A stretch of DNA of 64,000 nucleotides from Oscillospiraceae bacterium (GTDB taxonomy: Bacteria > Bacillota > Clostridia > Oscillospirales > Ruminococcaceae), in assembly GCA_021201235.1 (NCBI GenBank), contig JAJQFI010000008.1, positions 1 to 64,000 on the forward strand, in the 5' to 3' direction. A model generated the notes under the pieces. That model saw only the letters and a program-made list of their open reading frames with translations. It ran no database searches and had not been told where the DNA came from. Positions 39,072-48,760 of this stretch are shown here, piece after piece (within the stretch, counting starts at the first letter, position 1; every line of letters starts with the position of its first letter). Made by a program: the position numbers and the translations under genes.

Positions 39072-39938
39072 TCATTCACTATATTCAATTCTCCGTATAT
39101 CATGCTTATCTCTATCAACATCGTTTGGAAGAATCATATAGTCACCATAAAAACTGCGAAGGTATTCATCATATTTTTCCGCGCCATAAAACTCGCTGTC
39201 CTCAAACCCATATTTCTTCAAATTGCCAAGTAAAGATTTCTCAATTATTTCTTTTGACATATATGCGCCAAAGAAATTAACCACTGTATCGGATGAATCA
39301 TAAGAGTATTTAGTCAAACCACGTTCAATTCTTTCCAATATCTTTTTTGTATTCAATTTCTTTCCGAATCTTGTCACCTGCAAAAAACGTATCACTTTTT
39401 GTTGATACCACGGTCTTCCAGGACGATTCAAATTAACAAGCTCATCAAAACAAGATGCGTGGTACAAAAAGCGCCAAAAAGTCATGTGCCAGAAATGAAA
39501 TCTACTTCTAAACTTTCCTTTTGGCAACCCATCAAATGGGAAAATGTCAACCCAAGCATTTTCAACAATTTCAACAGAATTGGAGTTGTTGTATATTTCG
39601 ACTCTGGTATCCACTACCCTGCTAAAATATCTGTGATAATTGGCGTTACTTTTATAGTTCAGGAAAGCATACCCTTTAGGCATTTCAGCTGGGGCAATTT
39701 TTAGAAATATTTCATAATCCTCCCGTGGCATTCCCATATCAACGTCATCATCCCACGGAATAAAGCCCTTGTGACGAATAGCGCCAAGCATAGTGCCACC
39801 AATCATAAAATATCTCAATCCATACTTTTCACATATTGCTACAAATACTTTGATATTCTCTAACAAAGCTAATTGTAATTTTCGTAACTCACTATTATCA
39901 GTTTGATTGTATGTTGCTTTCCAACTTTTCTCTGACAT
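39072..39938 (-). CDS. LicD-family phosphotransferase
   Basis: 288 aa from the ATG at 39938 (GGAGG eight bases upstream). The LicD signature is intact: YFMIGGTMLGAIRHKG followed by FIPWDDDVDMGM, which carries the metal-binding aspartates of a nucleotidyltransferase fold. The family transfers phosphocholine, ribitol phosphate or similar groups from CDP-donors to surface glycans. Adjacent cytidylyltransferase and CDP-glycerol transferase genes fit that. The 5' end overlaps the frameshifted acetyltransferase gene. Confidence 0.92.
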   Translation of the reverse strand: MSEKSWKATYNQTDNSELRKLQLALLENIKVFVAICEKYGLRYFMIGGTMLGAIRHKGFIPWDDDVDMGMPREDYEIFLKIAPAEMPKGYAFLNYKSNANYHRYFSRVVDTRVEIYNNSNSVEIVENAWVDIFPFDGLPKGKFRSRFHFWHMTFWRFLYHASCFDELVNLNRPGRPWYQQKVIRFLQVTRFGKKLNTKKILERIERGLTKYSYDSSDTVVNFFGAYMSKEIIEKSLLGNLKKYGFEDSEFYGAEKYDEYLRSFYGDYMILPNDVDRDKHDIRRIEYSE

Positions 39939-40478
39939 CAACTTTTCCTCCATTTAACATCCTTTGAGCATAAAAGTTCGCCCACAAAATCTCCGGATCG
40001 CTTTCCGGCTTAAAACAGTCTATTCTTTTGTTGATCAATTCATCAAACTTGCCAATTTGTCGGGCAGGAGTACCCCCCACACATATCCGCTAGGTAAGTC
40101 TTTTGTAACAACTGCACCTGCGCCTATAATGGTATTTTCACCAATACGAACTCCCGGCAAAATAATACAATCTGAGCCAATGAATACATTATCCATAATC
40201 TCTATACAATCATATAATTTAGAATATTTTTTATTTAGCAAGTTTGTCATCGTCATATCGATTCTGTCATGACCCAAAAAGCGCACATTAGTGGCAATAG
40301 TTATGTTGTCATGGATCCTTAATAATTTAGGATCAGACGGAAATATTCTGGAATAAAAGTACACATTATTTCCAATGCCCGCCAAAACATCATGTTTTCT
40401 CAAAAAATTTGCACGTGCAAAACCGTCTTTGAGTGCCATGAAGTATGCTTTTTGAATGAACATTAAGTATCGTCCCAT
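39898..40478 (-). pseudogene. Left-handed beta-helix O-acetyltransferase, frameshifted at a G-run
   Basis: Starts at 40478 (AAGGAG eight bases upstream). Hexapeptide repeats are clear: [27 protein letters not shown]. At the run of six G on the coding strand (40078-40073) the frame goes from SGYVWG to an unrelated tail ending at 40035. Seven G would give [14 protein letters not shown] and continue to 39898 with a normal C-terminus. So the gene reads as broken by one base in a homopolymer. Expected role: O-acetylation of a surface sugar. It is the first gene of the polysaccharide operon. Confidence 0.75.
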
Positions 40479-40793
40479 TTGATATTCTCCTTGAAATTCC
40501 TAATTACAATTCATATAGCCAAATACCTGTCAGTAAACTACTACGCTTGTAGAGTGGTCACCTCATCGACTATTGCATTTACAGCACATAGCGAATGTTC
40601 ATTACACTTTTTCCTAGTAACTCACAGCCCTGCAATAAGTAACTTAATTACCGTTTGTCATTATGCCGCTTATTCAAATTTCCAAAACTTTGTCTTTTCG
40701 CCGCGACGTCAAGTGACGTCTGCAGAACAGAACAAACTTTTTGTACATATCATAAGTCATAAGCATCTTTTCAAGTCAATCTGAAAAATAGGC
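40479..40793 (-). promoter_or_regulatory. Leader/promoter region of the polysaccharide operon
   Basis: About 315 bases without a gene. On the minus strand TTGAAA-16-TGATAT near 40774-40747 is a possible but weak promoter. A palindrome GACGTCA-AG-TGACGTC (40705-40720) lies downstream of it and could be a protein-binding site. I found no riboswitch I can name. The long leader may have a regulatory role. Confidence 0.35.
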
Positions 40794-40822
40794 AAAAAAA
40801 TAAGCCCTCCGAGGAGGGCTTA
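40794..40822 (-). terminator. Rho-independent terminator after the Rpn-like gene
   Basis: TAAGCCCTCC and GGAGGGCTTA form a perfect 10-bp stem with a 2-base centre, followed on the minus strand by TTTTTTT. Confidence 0.88.
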
Positions 40823-40879
40823 TACCATCAATATTTTAAATTACTGTGGATTTTCATAATCCATTACTTTTCTCAAAAG

Positions 40880-41539
40880 CTAATTTATACTCATATAATC
40901 CAAAAAACGCCAAATAAGTTCTCTCGCCGAGTCTTCCATCCGAGCATATTCCTCACTTGAAAGAAGCTCCTGCCTCTTCATCGCATCATTACTAATCTTC
41001 GCAAACTTCAACACTCCGCCTAAGTCTTCAGATAGCTTATCTATCTTATCATCAGAAATTTTTGCCGGCTCTATCATGTAAAAACAATAATCCGCAGGAC
41101 ACTCGCTCGCTATTTCAGATAGATGGTATGGTTCCGGACTTAAGTACAATACAACGGTGATGCACGGCAACAGACCACCATCTTCCAAGCAATCCCACGT
41201 TTCAATCTGAGTGGCATACAATCCGCTTTCGAACAGACACGCCTTTACGGGCAACGCATTACTCATTTCTGTCTCCACCAAGAGCACACAATAGAAATGC
41301 TCCGTCTTCATCAAGAATAGATTTCTGTACATACTCAGAAATTTCTCAAGTGTTAGCTTGCTCCCATAACCCTTTAGCTTATAGAAGATTGGCATAATGT
41401 CCACCGGAATCATTTCCGATGGATTCAATTTTTCCTCTTCAAGAATAAAGTGATTGATAACTTCTGCAATCACATCCTCCTGTCCAAAATAGTCCTTGAT
41501 AGCATCGATAGCATCGTCTAAACTGTTCACTGTGCTCAT
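40880..41539 (-). CDS. Hypothetical protein, possibly Rpn/YhgA-like PD-(D/E)XK family
   Basis: 219 aa, cytoplasmic, no signal. The central part (CVLLVETEMSNALPVKACLFESG, then LPCITVVLYLSPEP) resembles the Rpn/transposase-YhgA pattern, in which an acidic residue and a glutamate-glutamine pair form a PD-(D/E)XK core and are followed by ITLVLYLG. Not all catalytic residues can be assigned, so it may be inactive or a divergent branch. The C-terminal 53 residues are duplicated as a remnant at 29977-30138. A terminator follows. Confidence 0.45.
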   Translation of the reverse strand: MSTVNSLDDAIDAIKDYFGQEDVIAEVINHFILEEEKLNPSEMIPVDIMPIFYKLKGYGSKLTLEKFLSMYRNLFLMKTEHFYCVLLVETEMSNALPVKACLFESGLYATQIETWDCLEDGGLLPCITVVLYLSPEPYHLSEIASECPADYCFYMIEPAKISDDKIDKLSEDLGGVLKFAKISNDAMKRQELLSSEEYARMEDSARELIWRFLDYMSIN

Positions 41540-41628
41540 CTCTCTTCCAATTTACTGTTTTTTCGACAAATTAGCTACGAAATATTTTTCACATGAGTCA
41601 AGAAATGTGAAGAAAGCACTACAAAAGA

Positions 41629-41657
41629 GCCTCTGAAGTCACTCTGCTTGCTATAAT
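41629..41657 (+). promoter_or_regulatory. Probable promoter of the XRE regulator
   Basis: TATAAT (41652-41657) with an extended TGC directly upstream, about 33 bases before the ribosome site. The -35 region (GCCTCT) is poor, so it depends on the extended -10. Confidence 0.55.
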
Positions 41658-41696
41658 AGAATGCTTATGCAGGTGAAAAAATAACAGGAGGCAATT

Positions 41697-42035
41697 ATGA
41701 CAACTTATATAACAGTTGGACATCGTATCGGCTACTTACGGAGGCAGAAGGAGCTTTCGCAGGGGGAACTCGCAGAGAAAGCAAATCTTTCACGAGAGTT
41801 TATATGTATGGTAGAAAATAACAAGACAGGTCTCGGAGTGGATTCGCTTATAAGCATTGCGAATTCACTCGGAGTTTCGGCTGATGACATACTTGTTGAT
41901 TGCTTGGAACATTCGGCATCTACAGCAGATAGTGAACTGCACCGGTTACTTTTGGATTGTACGGAGACTGAAGAGTATATACTCACACAGACAGTGAAAG
42001 CACTGAAAGCAATTCTCTCATCACGGGGAATCTAA
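41697..42035 (+). CDS. XRE-family (HTH_3) transcriptional regulator
   Basis: 112 aa. The helix-turn-helix is at residues 8-62: VGHRIGYLRRQKELSQGELAEKANLSREFICMVENNK follows the Cro/CI pattern exactly. The C-terminal half is helical and acidic, perhaps for dimerisation. GGAGGC precedes the ATG. It lies alone between the Rpn-like gene (divergent) and the convergent ABC/lipoprotein operon. Targets are unknown. The size and type fit a mobile-element or stress regulator. Confidence 0.9.
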   Translation: MTTYITVGHRIGYLRRQKELSQGELAEKANLSREFICMVENNKTGLGVDSLISIANSLGVSADDILVDCLEHSASTADSELHRLLLDCTETEEYILTQTVKALKAILSSRGI

Positions 42036-42074
42036 CTACAAAGTAACATAAAATAAAAAACTGCATAAGACACG

Positions 42075-42106
42075 ACTGCACTTGGGATTTGACGTCCAAG
42101 TGCAGT
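42075..42106. terminator. Hairpin terminator between XRE gene and ABC operon
   Basis: ACTGCACTTGG and CCAAGTGCAGT form an 11-bp stem around a 10-base loop. On the minus strand a TTTTTTATTTT run follows after about 16 bases; on the plus strand only TTTGTGT follows. Probably shared by the convergent genes. Confidence 0.55.
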
Positions 42107-42142
42107 TTGTGTCTACACAGTTCAACAATCGGTTTTGCTGTC

Positions 42143-44195
42143 TCACCCCGCCATCCCCCTCACCTCCCTATTCCCGCTCATAGGCACACAAAGATACTTT
42201 GCCGCATCCGCACCGGCAAGATAAATCACTATCGGCAGGCAGAAAAGGGCGAGGGTGACGACCATCGCTGTTGTCGGGCTCTGGCATTTCGACGAAATCC
42301 AAAGTAACAGAAGCGAAAAGAGAATCAGAACCACCGTTCTGTAAGTAAGGAGTATCACGAGATAGCCCCAGATAGGGAGTTCTCCGAGGGCGAACATATC
42401 GCTTATGCAGTTCACGCCTGACGTGATGCCATCTGTGCCGTATGCCGAAAGAATCTGGACAAAGTACGGGATATTCACGCCAAGGCTCACAACGATTGCG
42501 AGCAAAATCGCAATAATACAGTTATGCCGGTAGTAGGTTTTTCTGCCGGCTTTTGTCGTATAGAAGACATAGCCGATCCGACAGCGGTTGTCATAGGCGA
42601 CAATCGGAGAAAGCATCAGGCAGAGTGCGGCTATGGCAATCAGCCCGAGAATGTAGTCCTGTCTGAGGGTATCCAGTCCGAAAATGAGCCTATAGCCGGT
42701 CTGATAGAACATGTCGTCGGTACCCCTTGCCTATAGAGATGAGATATTCGTACTGATTCTCCGCCTTTTCAAAGCCTCGCTCGGCATAATCGGAATCGAA
42801 ATTTGCGGGTTCAGTGGCTATAAACTCTGTTGCTTCCTCGTCGGTCATCTCGGAAATCCGGGTGCAGTAATAGAGATAATAGTTGTCATCGGGGTTGTAG
42901 GGCTTTGAGTAGTTGAACGCCGTATAAAGCTGAATCGCGAGGACTGCCACTATTATCACTGCGCCCTTGTGCATAACGAGAGCTTTGTAGGCGGTATAGC
43001 TGAAAAGACTTTTGGGAACACGCTTTGAGAATGCCGAGACGGAGTTTCTTTTAATCTCCGAAATGCTGATTGAGGAATAGAGGCGGCAGACCACAACCGT
43101 AACTATCACGAGCCCGATTACTATGCAAATCATCGTGCAGGCGAACAGGTTCACGGGATAGCCGAAGAAGTTGATGTTTGTGTAGGTTTTGAGGAAGTTT
43201 CCGGGCTGAGTGAGTGCGACCAGGTTTATATATTTCAGCGGGGAGAAAATCGAGTTGCCGGAAATGAGGGCATAGAGAGCCGTCTCGACTGCGGCTATAG
43301 CAATCGTCATGAGATATGCCACGATGTTTGAAAGCCTTATGAACAAGGCGGAGACTATCAGGGCGCAGAGGGTCAAGGCAAAGAGCTTGATTATGAAGCT
43401 GTAAACCAGCAAATCGCCAACAGTTATGGCAAGATTACAGCCTAAGTAGCCTTCGATGGATTGCACCGCACGGCTAAGGTCTCCCAGTCCGCAACGATAT
43501 TCGCCTACAGCCAGATCGCTCAGGTACATGATTCCAAATGCCGCAGAGCATATTGTGAAGACTACCGCCGACTTTGCGAGAGCAAGCCTTGCTCTGCCGT
43601 ATTTCAGAGGCTTTATGAGAGCCACAACTCCCGATTCCCTGTCTTTGTAGAAGACGGCTGTAACGCAGGCGAGGAGCGAGAACATCACGAGTATATCGGT
43701 AGCCACGTTGTCGGTAGCCAGAAGGACGCCGTTCGATGGAGCATAGGTCGGCGTGACGTCCCGGACGGCTTCATATGCCGACGGAGTTTTTACTATATTC
43801 CGGTAGGAAAAGCTGTCGGTGTCGGCGAAGATTGAGACAGAAGTCATCGTCTCGGCAGTAGTATTTATCTCTGCAAGATAATCCTGATAGCCGAGTACTT
43901 CCTCAAGTCGGGATATTTCGCCGCTCAGAATCGACATATCCTGCCAGTAGTATTCGCAGTATACCGGCTCACCCGTCTGCCGAATGGTCTGATATAATTC
44001 TTCGTCATATCCGAGAACTTCTTCGGCGGTCATTCCACTTACGTCTTCCAAGTAGGCTTTATACTCAGCATCCGAGAAGTTGCCGAAGCTCTTTGTCGAG
44101 GCGATGTAGATATTCAGAAGAATTGCCGCCGCAGTCACTAAGAGAAAAGCCTTGTTGTGAAAGAGCTTATACAGCTCGTTTTGAAAAATTCTCAT
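42143..44195 (-). CDS. ABC-2-type transporter permease, frameshifted
   Basis: About 680 residues if read through. It starts at ATG 44195, sharing a base with the ATPase stop (TGATG). The first part (to 42690) has an N-terminal membrane helix, a large extracellular domain, six helices and a second helix-plus-ectodomain. The frame then ends at LSDRL. In the next frame, one G fewer in the GGGG at 42726-42723 would give GKGTDDMFYQTGYRLIFGLD and continue through six more helices to 42143 (frame open from ATG 42712). Two repeated halves, each a helix, ectodomain and helical bundle, are typical of fused ABC-2 permeases. Exporter type; substrate unknown. Confidence 0.7.
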
Positions 44196-44923
44196 CACAT
44201 ATCACCGTACAACTGCATATACAGCCCTTCAAGGGTTTTCTCGCCGTCTGTGACCTGTGCCGTCAGCTCGTCCACCGTTCCGCTGTCGATGAGTTCGCCC
44301 GATTTGAGAAGCAGGATGCAGTCGGCGATGGTCTCAATGTCCGAAACTATGTGGGTTGAGATGATGACTATCATGTCTTTTGAAAGAGACGAGATAAGAT
44401 TTCTCGTTAAGACCCTTTGCTTCGGGTCAAGACCGGCTGTCGGCTCATCCAAAATAAGAAGATGCGGGTTTCCGAGAAGCGACTGAGCGATAAGCGCACG
44501 CTGTTTCATTCCGCCGGAAAAGCCTCCTATTTTCTTGTTGGCAACGTCCGAAAGCTCAACAAGTCGGAGAACCCTTGCGATTTCGCCTTCAATCGCAGAC
44601 TTTTCGATTCCCTTAAGCGCCGCTATGTAGCCCATGAAGCGTTTCAGGGTGAACGACGGGTACAGCTCCTGCTGTTGCGGCATGAAGCCGATTTCGGAGC
44701 GATATTTCGAGCCGAGGTCACAGATATTTTTGCCGTTCCAGAGAACCTCCGAACCTTTGTCGGGCTCAAGATTCTGGGTCAGAATGTTCATAAGCGTTGA
44801 CTTTCCCGCACCGTTCGGTCCCAATAGCCCATAGATGCCGTCGGAGAAGTCAAAAGAGAAGTCTTTCAGGGCATGCTTGGTACCGTAGTGCTTATTGAGG
44901 GTTGAGATTTTTAAGGTGTTCAT
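44195..44923 (-). CDS. ABC transporter ATP-binding protein
   Basis: 242 aa. Walker A LLGPNGAGKSTLMNIL near residue 34, Q-loop MPQQ near residue 78, signature FSGGMKQRALIAQSLL near residue 133, Walker B LLILDEPTAGLD, and the switch histidine in ISTHIV. This sequence belongs to the DRA/ABC-2 exporter type, not to importers. It overlaps the preceding lipoprotein gene by four bases (ATGA) and the permease by one base, so all are co-translated. Confidence 0.94.
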   Translation of the reverse strand: MNTLKISTLNKHYGTKHALKDFSFDFSDGIYGLLGPNGAGKSTLMNILTQNLEPDKGSEVLWNGKNICDLGSKYRSEIGFMPQQQELYPSFTLKRFMGYIAALKGIEKSAIEGEIARVLRLVELSDVANKKIGGFSGGMKQRALIAQSLLGNPHLLILDEPTAGLDPKQRVLTRNLISSLSKDMIVIISTHIVSDIETIADCILLLKSGELIDSGTVDELTAQVTDGEKTLEGLYMQLYGDM

Positions 44924-46005
44924 ATTTCGTCTCCTATGAGTTCATCCTCGGCAATTTTCACATAGCAATAATCACCGTCAAGATACTTCAGCACAAAGCC
45001 GTCGGCAGCGTGGCAAACAACCGAGTATGAGTAGTTGTCATCAAGATTAAGGCTGTATTGCTTTCCTGTGGAGATTTCGATTGCAATTTTCGACCATGTG
45101 TCGAAGATATAGCCGCCGCAGACTTCATAGGAGCCGGAGCCGACTTCTATCTCTTCGCCGTTCGGAGTGAGGACGATTTTGCCGGTATCGCCGTTCAGAA
45201 TAAGATAGCCGTTCGACCATTCGGAAATATTTGCTATGTCGCTTTCACTGAACTCGCCGGTCTCGATGCTATACATATAGCAGTCGTAGTTATACCAGTC
45301 TGTATTCTTGTAGTCATCCTGCATAATATCCTCTATCGTCGGCTCATCGCCTTTCAGATAGCTATACTGAAGATAAATTTTGCCGTTATATTTGCCATAA
45401 ACCCAGTCTTCGCCACCGTCATATGAGCCTACCTCCGCTATTTCGCTATACTCGCCGGAGGAAAGGGAGTAACTGCTGAAATATATCGTCCTCTGGTTGG
45501 TGCTTGTGCCGTAGGCGTCATAAACGCTTTGCTCGGAACAGAAATAGAGGGTGTCGCCGGTCAGGACGATTCTTTCATAGACGTTTACAGTTCTGTTGGA
45601 GACGGTTTTGAGCTTCACGCGTGAGGTTCCGTCGGTCTCTGCGCTGTAAATCGAGAAGTAATTTTCATAGCCGTCATCGCCCATAGCCACACCGGTTACG
45701 AAATAATAGAGCTTTCCGTCATACAAAAATGGGTGATTATACATTCCGAATGATGAGCAGGTCTCCGAATCGGTATGGGTGCAGTTCGGATAAGGGCAGA
45801 CAATGACCGACACCATGCTCTCAAAGTCCACAAAGTGAAGCCTTGACAAGGAGTCGACAAACAGCTCCCTGCCCTCGCCGACATCCGTATACTGGCTGAT
45901 GACTCTTGAAGTAGATTCGGTTTCATCTGTGCCGCTATCTCCGCAAGAGGTGAAGATTGCAATACAAAGTGTTATTGCAAGAATTACTGATAACAGCTTC
46001 TTCAT
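44920..46005 (-). CDS. Propeller-like lipoprotein with a Cys/His motif (paralogue A)
   Basis: 361 aa from the ATG at 46005, which overlaps the upstream stop by four bases. The lipoprotein signal ends IFTSC. Repeated beta-strand segments such as LYYFVTGVAM, LYFCSEQSV and KIYLQYSYL suggest a DUF5050-like beta-propeller. Near the N-terminus is the motif CPYPNCTHTDSETCSSFG, shared with the paralogue at 47639-48760, which may bind a metal or form disulfides. Function unknown. Sits directly before the ABC ATPase. Confidence 0.7.
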   Translation of the reverse strand: MKKLLSVILAITLCIAIFTSCGDSGTDETESTSRVISQYTDVGEGRELFVDSLSRLHFVDFESMVSVIVCPYPNCTHTDSETCSSFGMYNHPFLYDGKLYYFVTGVAMGDDGYENYFSIYSAETDGTSRVKLKTVSNRTVNVYERIVLTGDTLYFCSEQSVYDAYGTSTNQRTIYFSSYSLSSGEYSEIAEVGSYDGGEDWVYGKYNGKIYLQYSYLKGDEPTIEDIMQDDYKNTDWYNYDCYMYSIETGEFSESDIANISEWSNGYLILNGDTGKIVLTPNGEEIEVGSGSYEVCGGYIFDTWSKIAIEISTGKQYSLNLDDNYSYSVVCHAADGFVLKYLDGDYCYVKIAEDELIGDEI

Positions 46006-47642
46006 GATTGGCTCTCCCTCCATTCGGCATACTGCCTGTTTGCCTCGGCAATTATGTCTTCTATGCCGCCTTCTTCAAGAAGCGCACGGAAATCGGAGAT
46101 ATATTCGTCAAAATCGGTGTATTCCGTGAGGCGGTTGTATGTCATCTCGCCCATCACACCGAGGACATCCACGCACTGCTGATATACTTTGCTGTCGTCA
46201 AACACAAAGTTGAAGTCTTCATTGACATATGCTTCTTCGAGGGATGTCTTGTACACTTCGGCGATATTGGATGGTTGTCGGGTTGTGGGAATGTTCAGCA
46301 AAAGATTTGCAAACTGTTCATATGAGAAGTAGTATGAGGAGCTGCTGATTCTCCCGTCGCTGTACATTTCCGATTCATAATCGGCGTAACACATACGCTT
46401 ATTTAGTTCCTCGTCTGTGAGCATGGTTGCGATGAAATCAAATGCCATGTCCTGATTTTCACTGGTGTTGCTTACTCCGAGAGCATAGCAGAAGGTCATA
46501 TCTCTTGTGAGGACCGGCTGTGAATCATCATACACAGCATATACCTGTTTATAAATCGGCTCACCGGTTTCGATGTCGGTATCTGCCCAGTGGTTGAAGA
46601 GCTCGCCACTTTCCGGCGGGTAATCTACTATACAATCAAGGGCAAAATAGGATGTGGTGTAGGCTGTTGTCAACAAGTCCTCATTATAGAGGGTAAACGC
46701 CGTCTGCAAAGTGGAGATATAATCCTCGTCATCGAGCCAGCTTATTGCGGTTTTGTTTTCTGAGTCCCAATATACTCCCGACGTAAGCTCGGTTTTATCG
46801 TAACTGGTATCGACAAGCAGTGACGAAAATGACGAGTAAACGGCTTTGCTCACGCTTTCGCTTTGGATAGTCTCAAGCAAGTCTGTCTGTTCGGTGAATG
46901 ATTTTGAAAAGTCATATCCGTATTCGTCAGCCAATGCGGCATCTATATAATATAGATGAGTGGACTTTATGGAGCCGTTGCAGTTGATTCCATAGACAGT
47001 GCCGTTGTACCTGTATGCCTTCCAAAGGTTCTCTGGCATCATCGAATAGAGAGTCTGCCCGACCTCGGTATTTTCAAGATAATCATCAAGCGGCAGAAGC
47101 AAATCATCTCTTATGGCGTAATAATAATTTGCGGTGCTGATGATGTCGATCTGTTCCCCGCTGTCTACTTTTGCCTTCAGATCGCTGTACCAGTCGCTGA
47201 GTCCGACATTCGAGCAGTAATCGCTGTAAATTGAATTATTCTCGGTGAAGTCGAAGCAGATGACATAGTCCTTGCCGAGCTCATTAAGATACTCGTTGAC
47301 GGCTTCGGTTATATAGCGGTATCTGTTGCTACCGATACACGCGATGACAAGAACCGTTTTATCAGGGTATTCCGCCTGAATCTCCTCATAGGTCTGGATG
47401 TCCGGCGATTTTGAGTATTGCATGGTGCTCCCGTCTTCAAATTCTTCGTAGTACTGAATATAACCGTCATCATCCATCCACGAGGTGATGTAATACTCGT
47501 GAGTCGTGGCTTCGGTGGTGGTTGCGGCGGTGGTTGTAGCCGCCGTTGTGGTTTCGCTTTCATGCGGGAGGTCTTCGCTTGAGCATCCGCAACCGCAGAG
47601 CATAACTGCAAAAATCAGAACTAGTGTAAGTAGTCTCTTCAT
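46002..47642 (-). CDS. Solute-binding-protein-like lipoprotein (paralogue 3)
   Basis: 546 aa. The lipoprotein signal ends LCGCGC and is followed by a threonine-rich linker (TTTAATTTAATTTEATT). The mature protein resembles family 1 extracellular sugar-binding proteins: an N-terminal KTVLVIACIG strand, NEYLNELGKDYVICF, and a C-terminal EEGGIEDIIAEANRQYAEW that is typical of DUF3502-type binding proteins. It is paralogous to the proteins at 48753-50351 and 50348-52015. No importer permease is encoded nearby; the operon's ABC genes are exporter-type. Overlaps both neighbours by four bases. Confidence 0.8.
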   Translation of the reverse strand: MKRLLTLVLIFAVMLCGCGCSSEDLPHESETTTAATTTAATTTEATTHEYYITSWMDDDGYIQYYEEFEDGSTMQYSKSPDIQTYEEIQAEYPDKTVLVIACIGSNRYRYITEAVNEYLNELGKDYVICFDFTENNSIYSDYCSNVGLSDWYSDLKAKVDSGEQIDIISTANYYYAIRDDLLLPLDDYLENTEVGQTLYSMMPENLWKAYRYNGTVYGINCNGSIKSTHLYYIDAALADEYGYDFSKSFTEQTDLLETIQSESVSKAVYSSFSSLLVDTSYDKTELTSGVYWDSENKTAISWLDDEDYISTLQTAFTLYNEDLLTTAYTTSYFALDCIVDYPPESGELFNHWADTDIETGEPIYKQVYAVYDDSQPVLTRDMTFCYALGVSNTSENQDMAFDFIATMLTDEELNKRMCYADYESEMYSDGRISSSSYYFSYEQFANLLLNIPTTRQPSNIAEVYKTSLEEAYVNEDFNFVFDDSKVYQQCVDVLGVMGEMTYNRLTEYTDFDEYISDFRALLEEGGIEDIIAEANRQYAEWRESQS

Positions 47643-48760
47643 GCTATCTCTTCCCCTATCAATTCACTTTCCTCAATCTTTACATACCCATCATCCTGCC
47701 TAATGATATAGCTTCCATCAAGGTACCAGACGACCCAGCCGTCATAGTCGCTGACGGTGTATCTCTTGCCGGTTCTGAGGTTGATGCACTCTCGCTCAGT
47801 GCCGCCGGAGAAGAGCATGTCGTTCACCACGCTATAGGTTGACATTCCAAGCGGGGTGAAGTTTTCGTAAACGCTCTCGTTGCCTTTGGAGTCGAAAACA
47901 GTCACGGTGGTGCCGGAAATAGCGATGAAGTAGTCGCTGTCAACAACGAAGTTGTCATAGCTGTCGTCGGAGCCGGGCATATCCCAGTCTGCGAAGCTTT
48001 CCGAGGCGATGTCATAGCAACAGTAGTGATTCTCATAAAGAGCCGTGAACTCATCCCAGTGCTCTGTCATGTAGTCGAAGTCTTCCCACTTCTCATCCCA
48101 AGGCTCATCAAGGGCATTTTCGGTCAGGTAGATTTTGCCGTTATATTCGCCGTAGATTGTCACCCCGCCGTCGTAGCCGGAGTCGAGCTCTCCCAAGCAG
48201 TAAAAGCTCTCGGTGGAATAGTCAAACCTATAGAGCCAGAAAGTCTCGTTGCCGGTGGCGATGAAGTTGACTGCATCAAACTCCGACTCCGTGCCGACAA
48301 AATAGAGGCTGGTCCCGACCAGAAGTGCCTTTTCCGAATGGTAAAGCTCGATATTCTCGGCAGTCGTCACCTTCCGGCGGTTGGAGCCGTCTATAGAAGC
48401 CGAATAGGCGACGAGATTATTCTGCGGCAAGCCGTCGCTGTTTGTGATTGTCTCTTGCACGAAATAGTAAAGCCCGCCGTTCACCGCTACGGGATGATTT
48501 ATGATGCCGAAGGCTGTGCATTCGTCCGGGTCATTATGAAGACAGTTAGGCTTCGAGCAGATATATGTGTAAGCCATGGTTGTGAAGTCGATATACACAA
48601 GCTTCTCGCCGTCCTCGTAAAACTCGCCGTTGTTATACAGATTCGAGAAGACATAAACCGCCGACGACTCCTCATATCCGTCAAGAGTCTCCGCTGTAAT
48701 CCTGCTCCCGCAGGAAGTAAGCATCAGCGCCGCCAATAATACCGCTAAAATTTTAATCAT
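47639..48760 (-). CDS. Propeller-like lipoprotein with a Cys/His motif (paralogue B)
   Basis: 373 aa. The lipoprotein signal ends LMLTSC. As in paralogue A, CSKPNCLHNDPDECTAFG lies near residue 77, followed by INHPVAVNGGLYYFV and repeated beta-hairpin segments. The C-terminus (VKIEESELIGEEIA) is also conserved with paralogue A (VKIAEDELIGDEI), so the pair arose by duplication. Overlaps the upstream gene by eight bases and the downstream one by four. Confidence 0.7.
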   Translation of the reverse strand: MIKILAVLLAALMLTSCGSRITAETLDGYEESSAVYVFSNLYNNGEFYEDGEKLVYIDFTTMAYTYICSKPNCLHNDPDECTAFGIINHPVAVNGGLYYFVQETITNSDGLPQNNLVAYSASIDGSNRRKVTTAENIELYHSEKALLVGTSLYFVGTESEFDAVNFIATGNETFWLYRFDYSTESFYCLGELDSGYDGGVTIYGEYNGKIYLTENALDEPWDEKWEDFDYMTEHWDEFTALYENHYCCYDIASESFADWDMPGSDDSYDNFVVDSDYFIAISGTTVTVFDSKGNESVYENFTPLGMSTYSVVNDMLFSGGTERECINLRTGKRYTVSDYDGWVVWYLDGSYIIRQDDGYVKIEESELIGEEIA

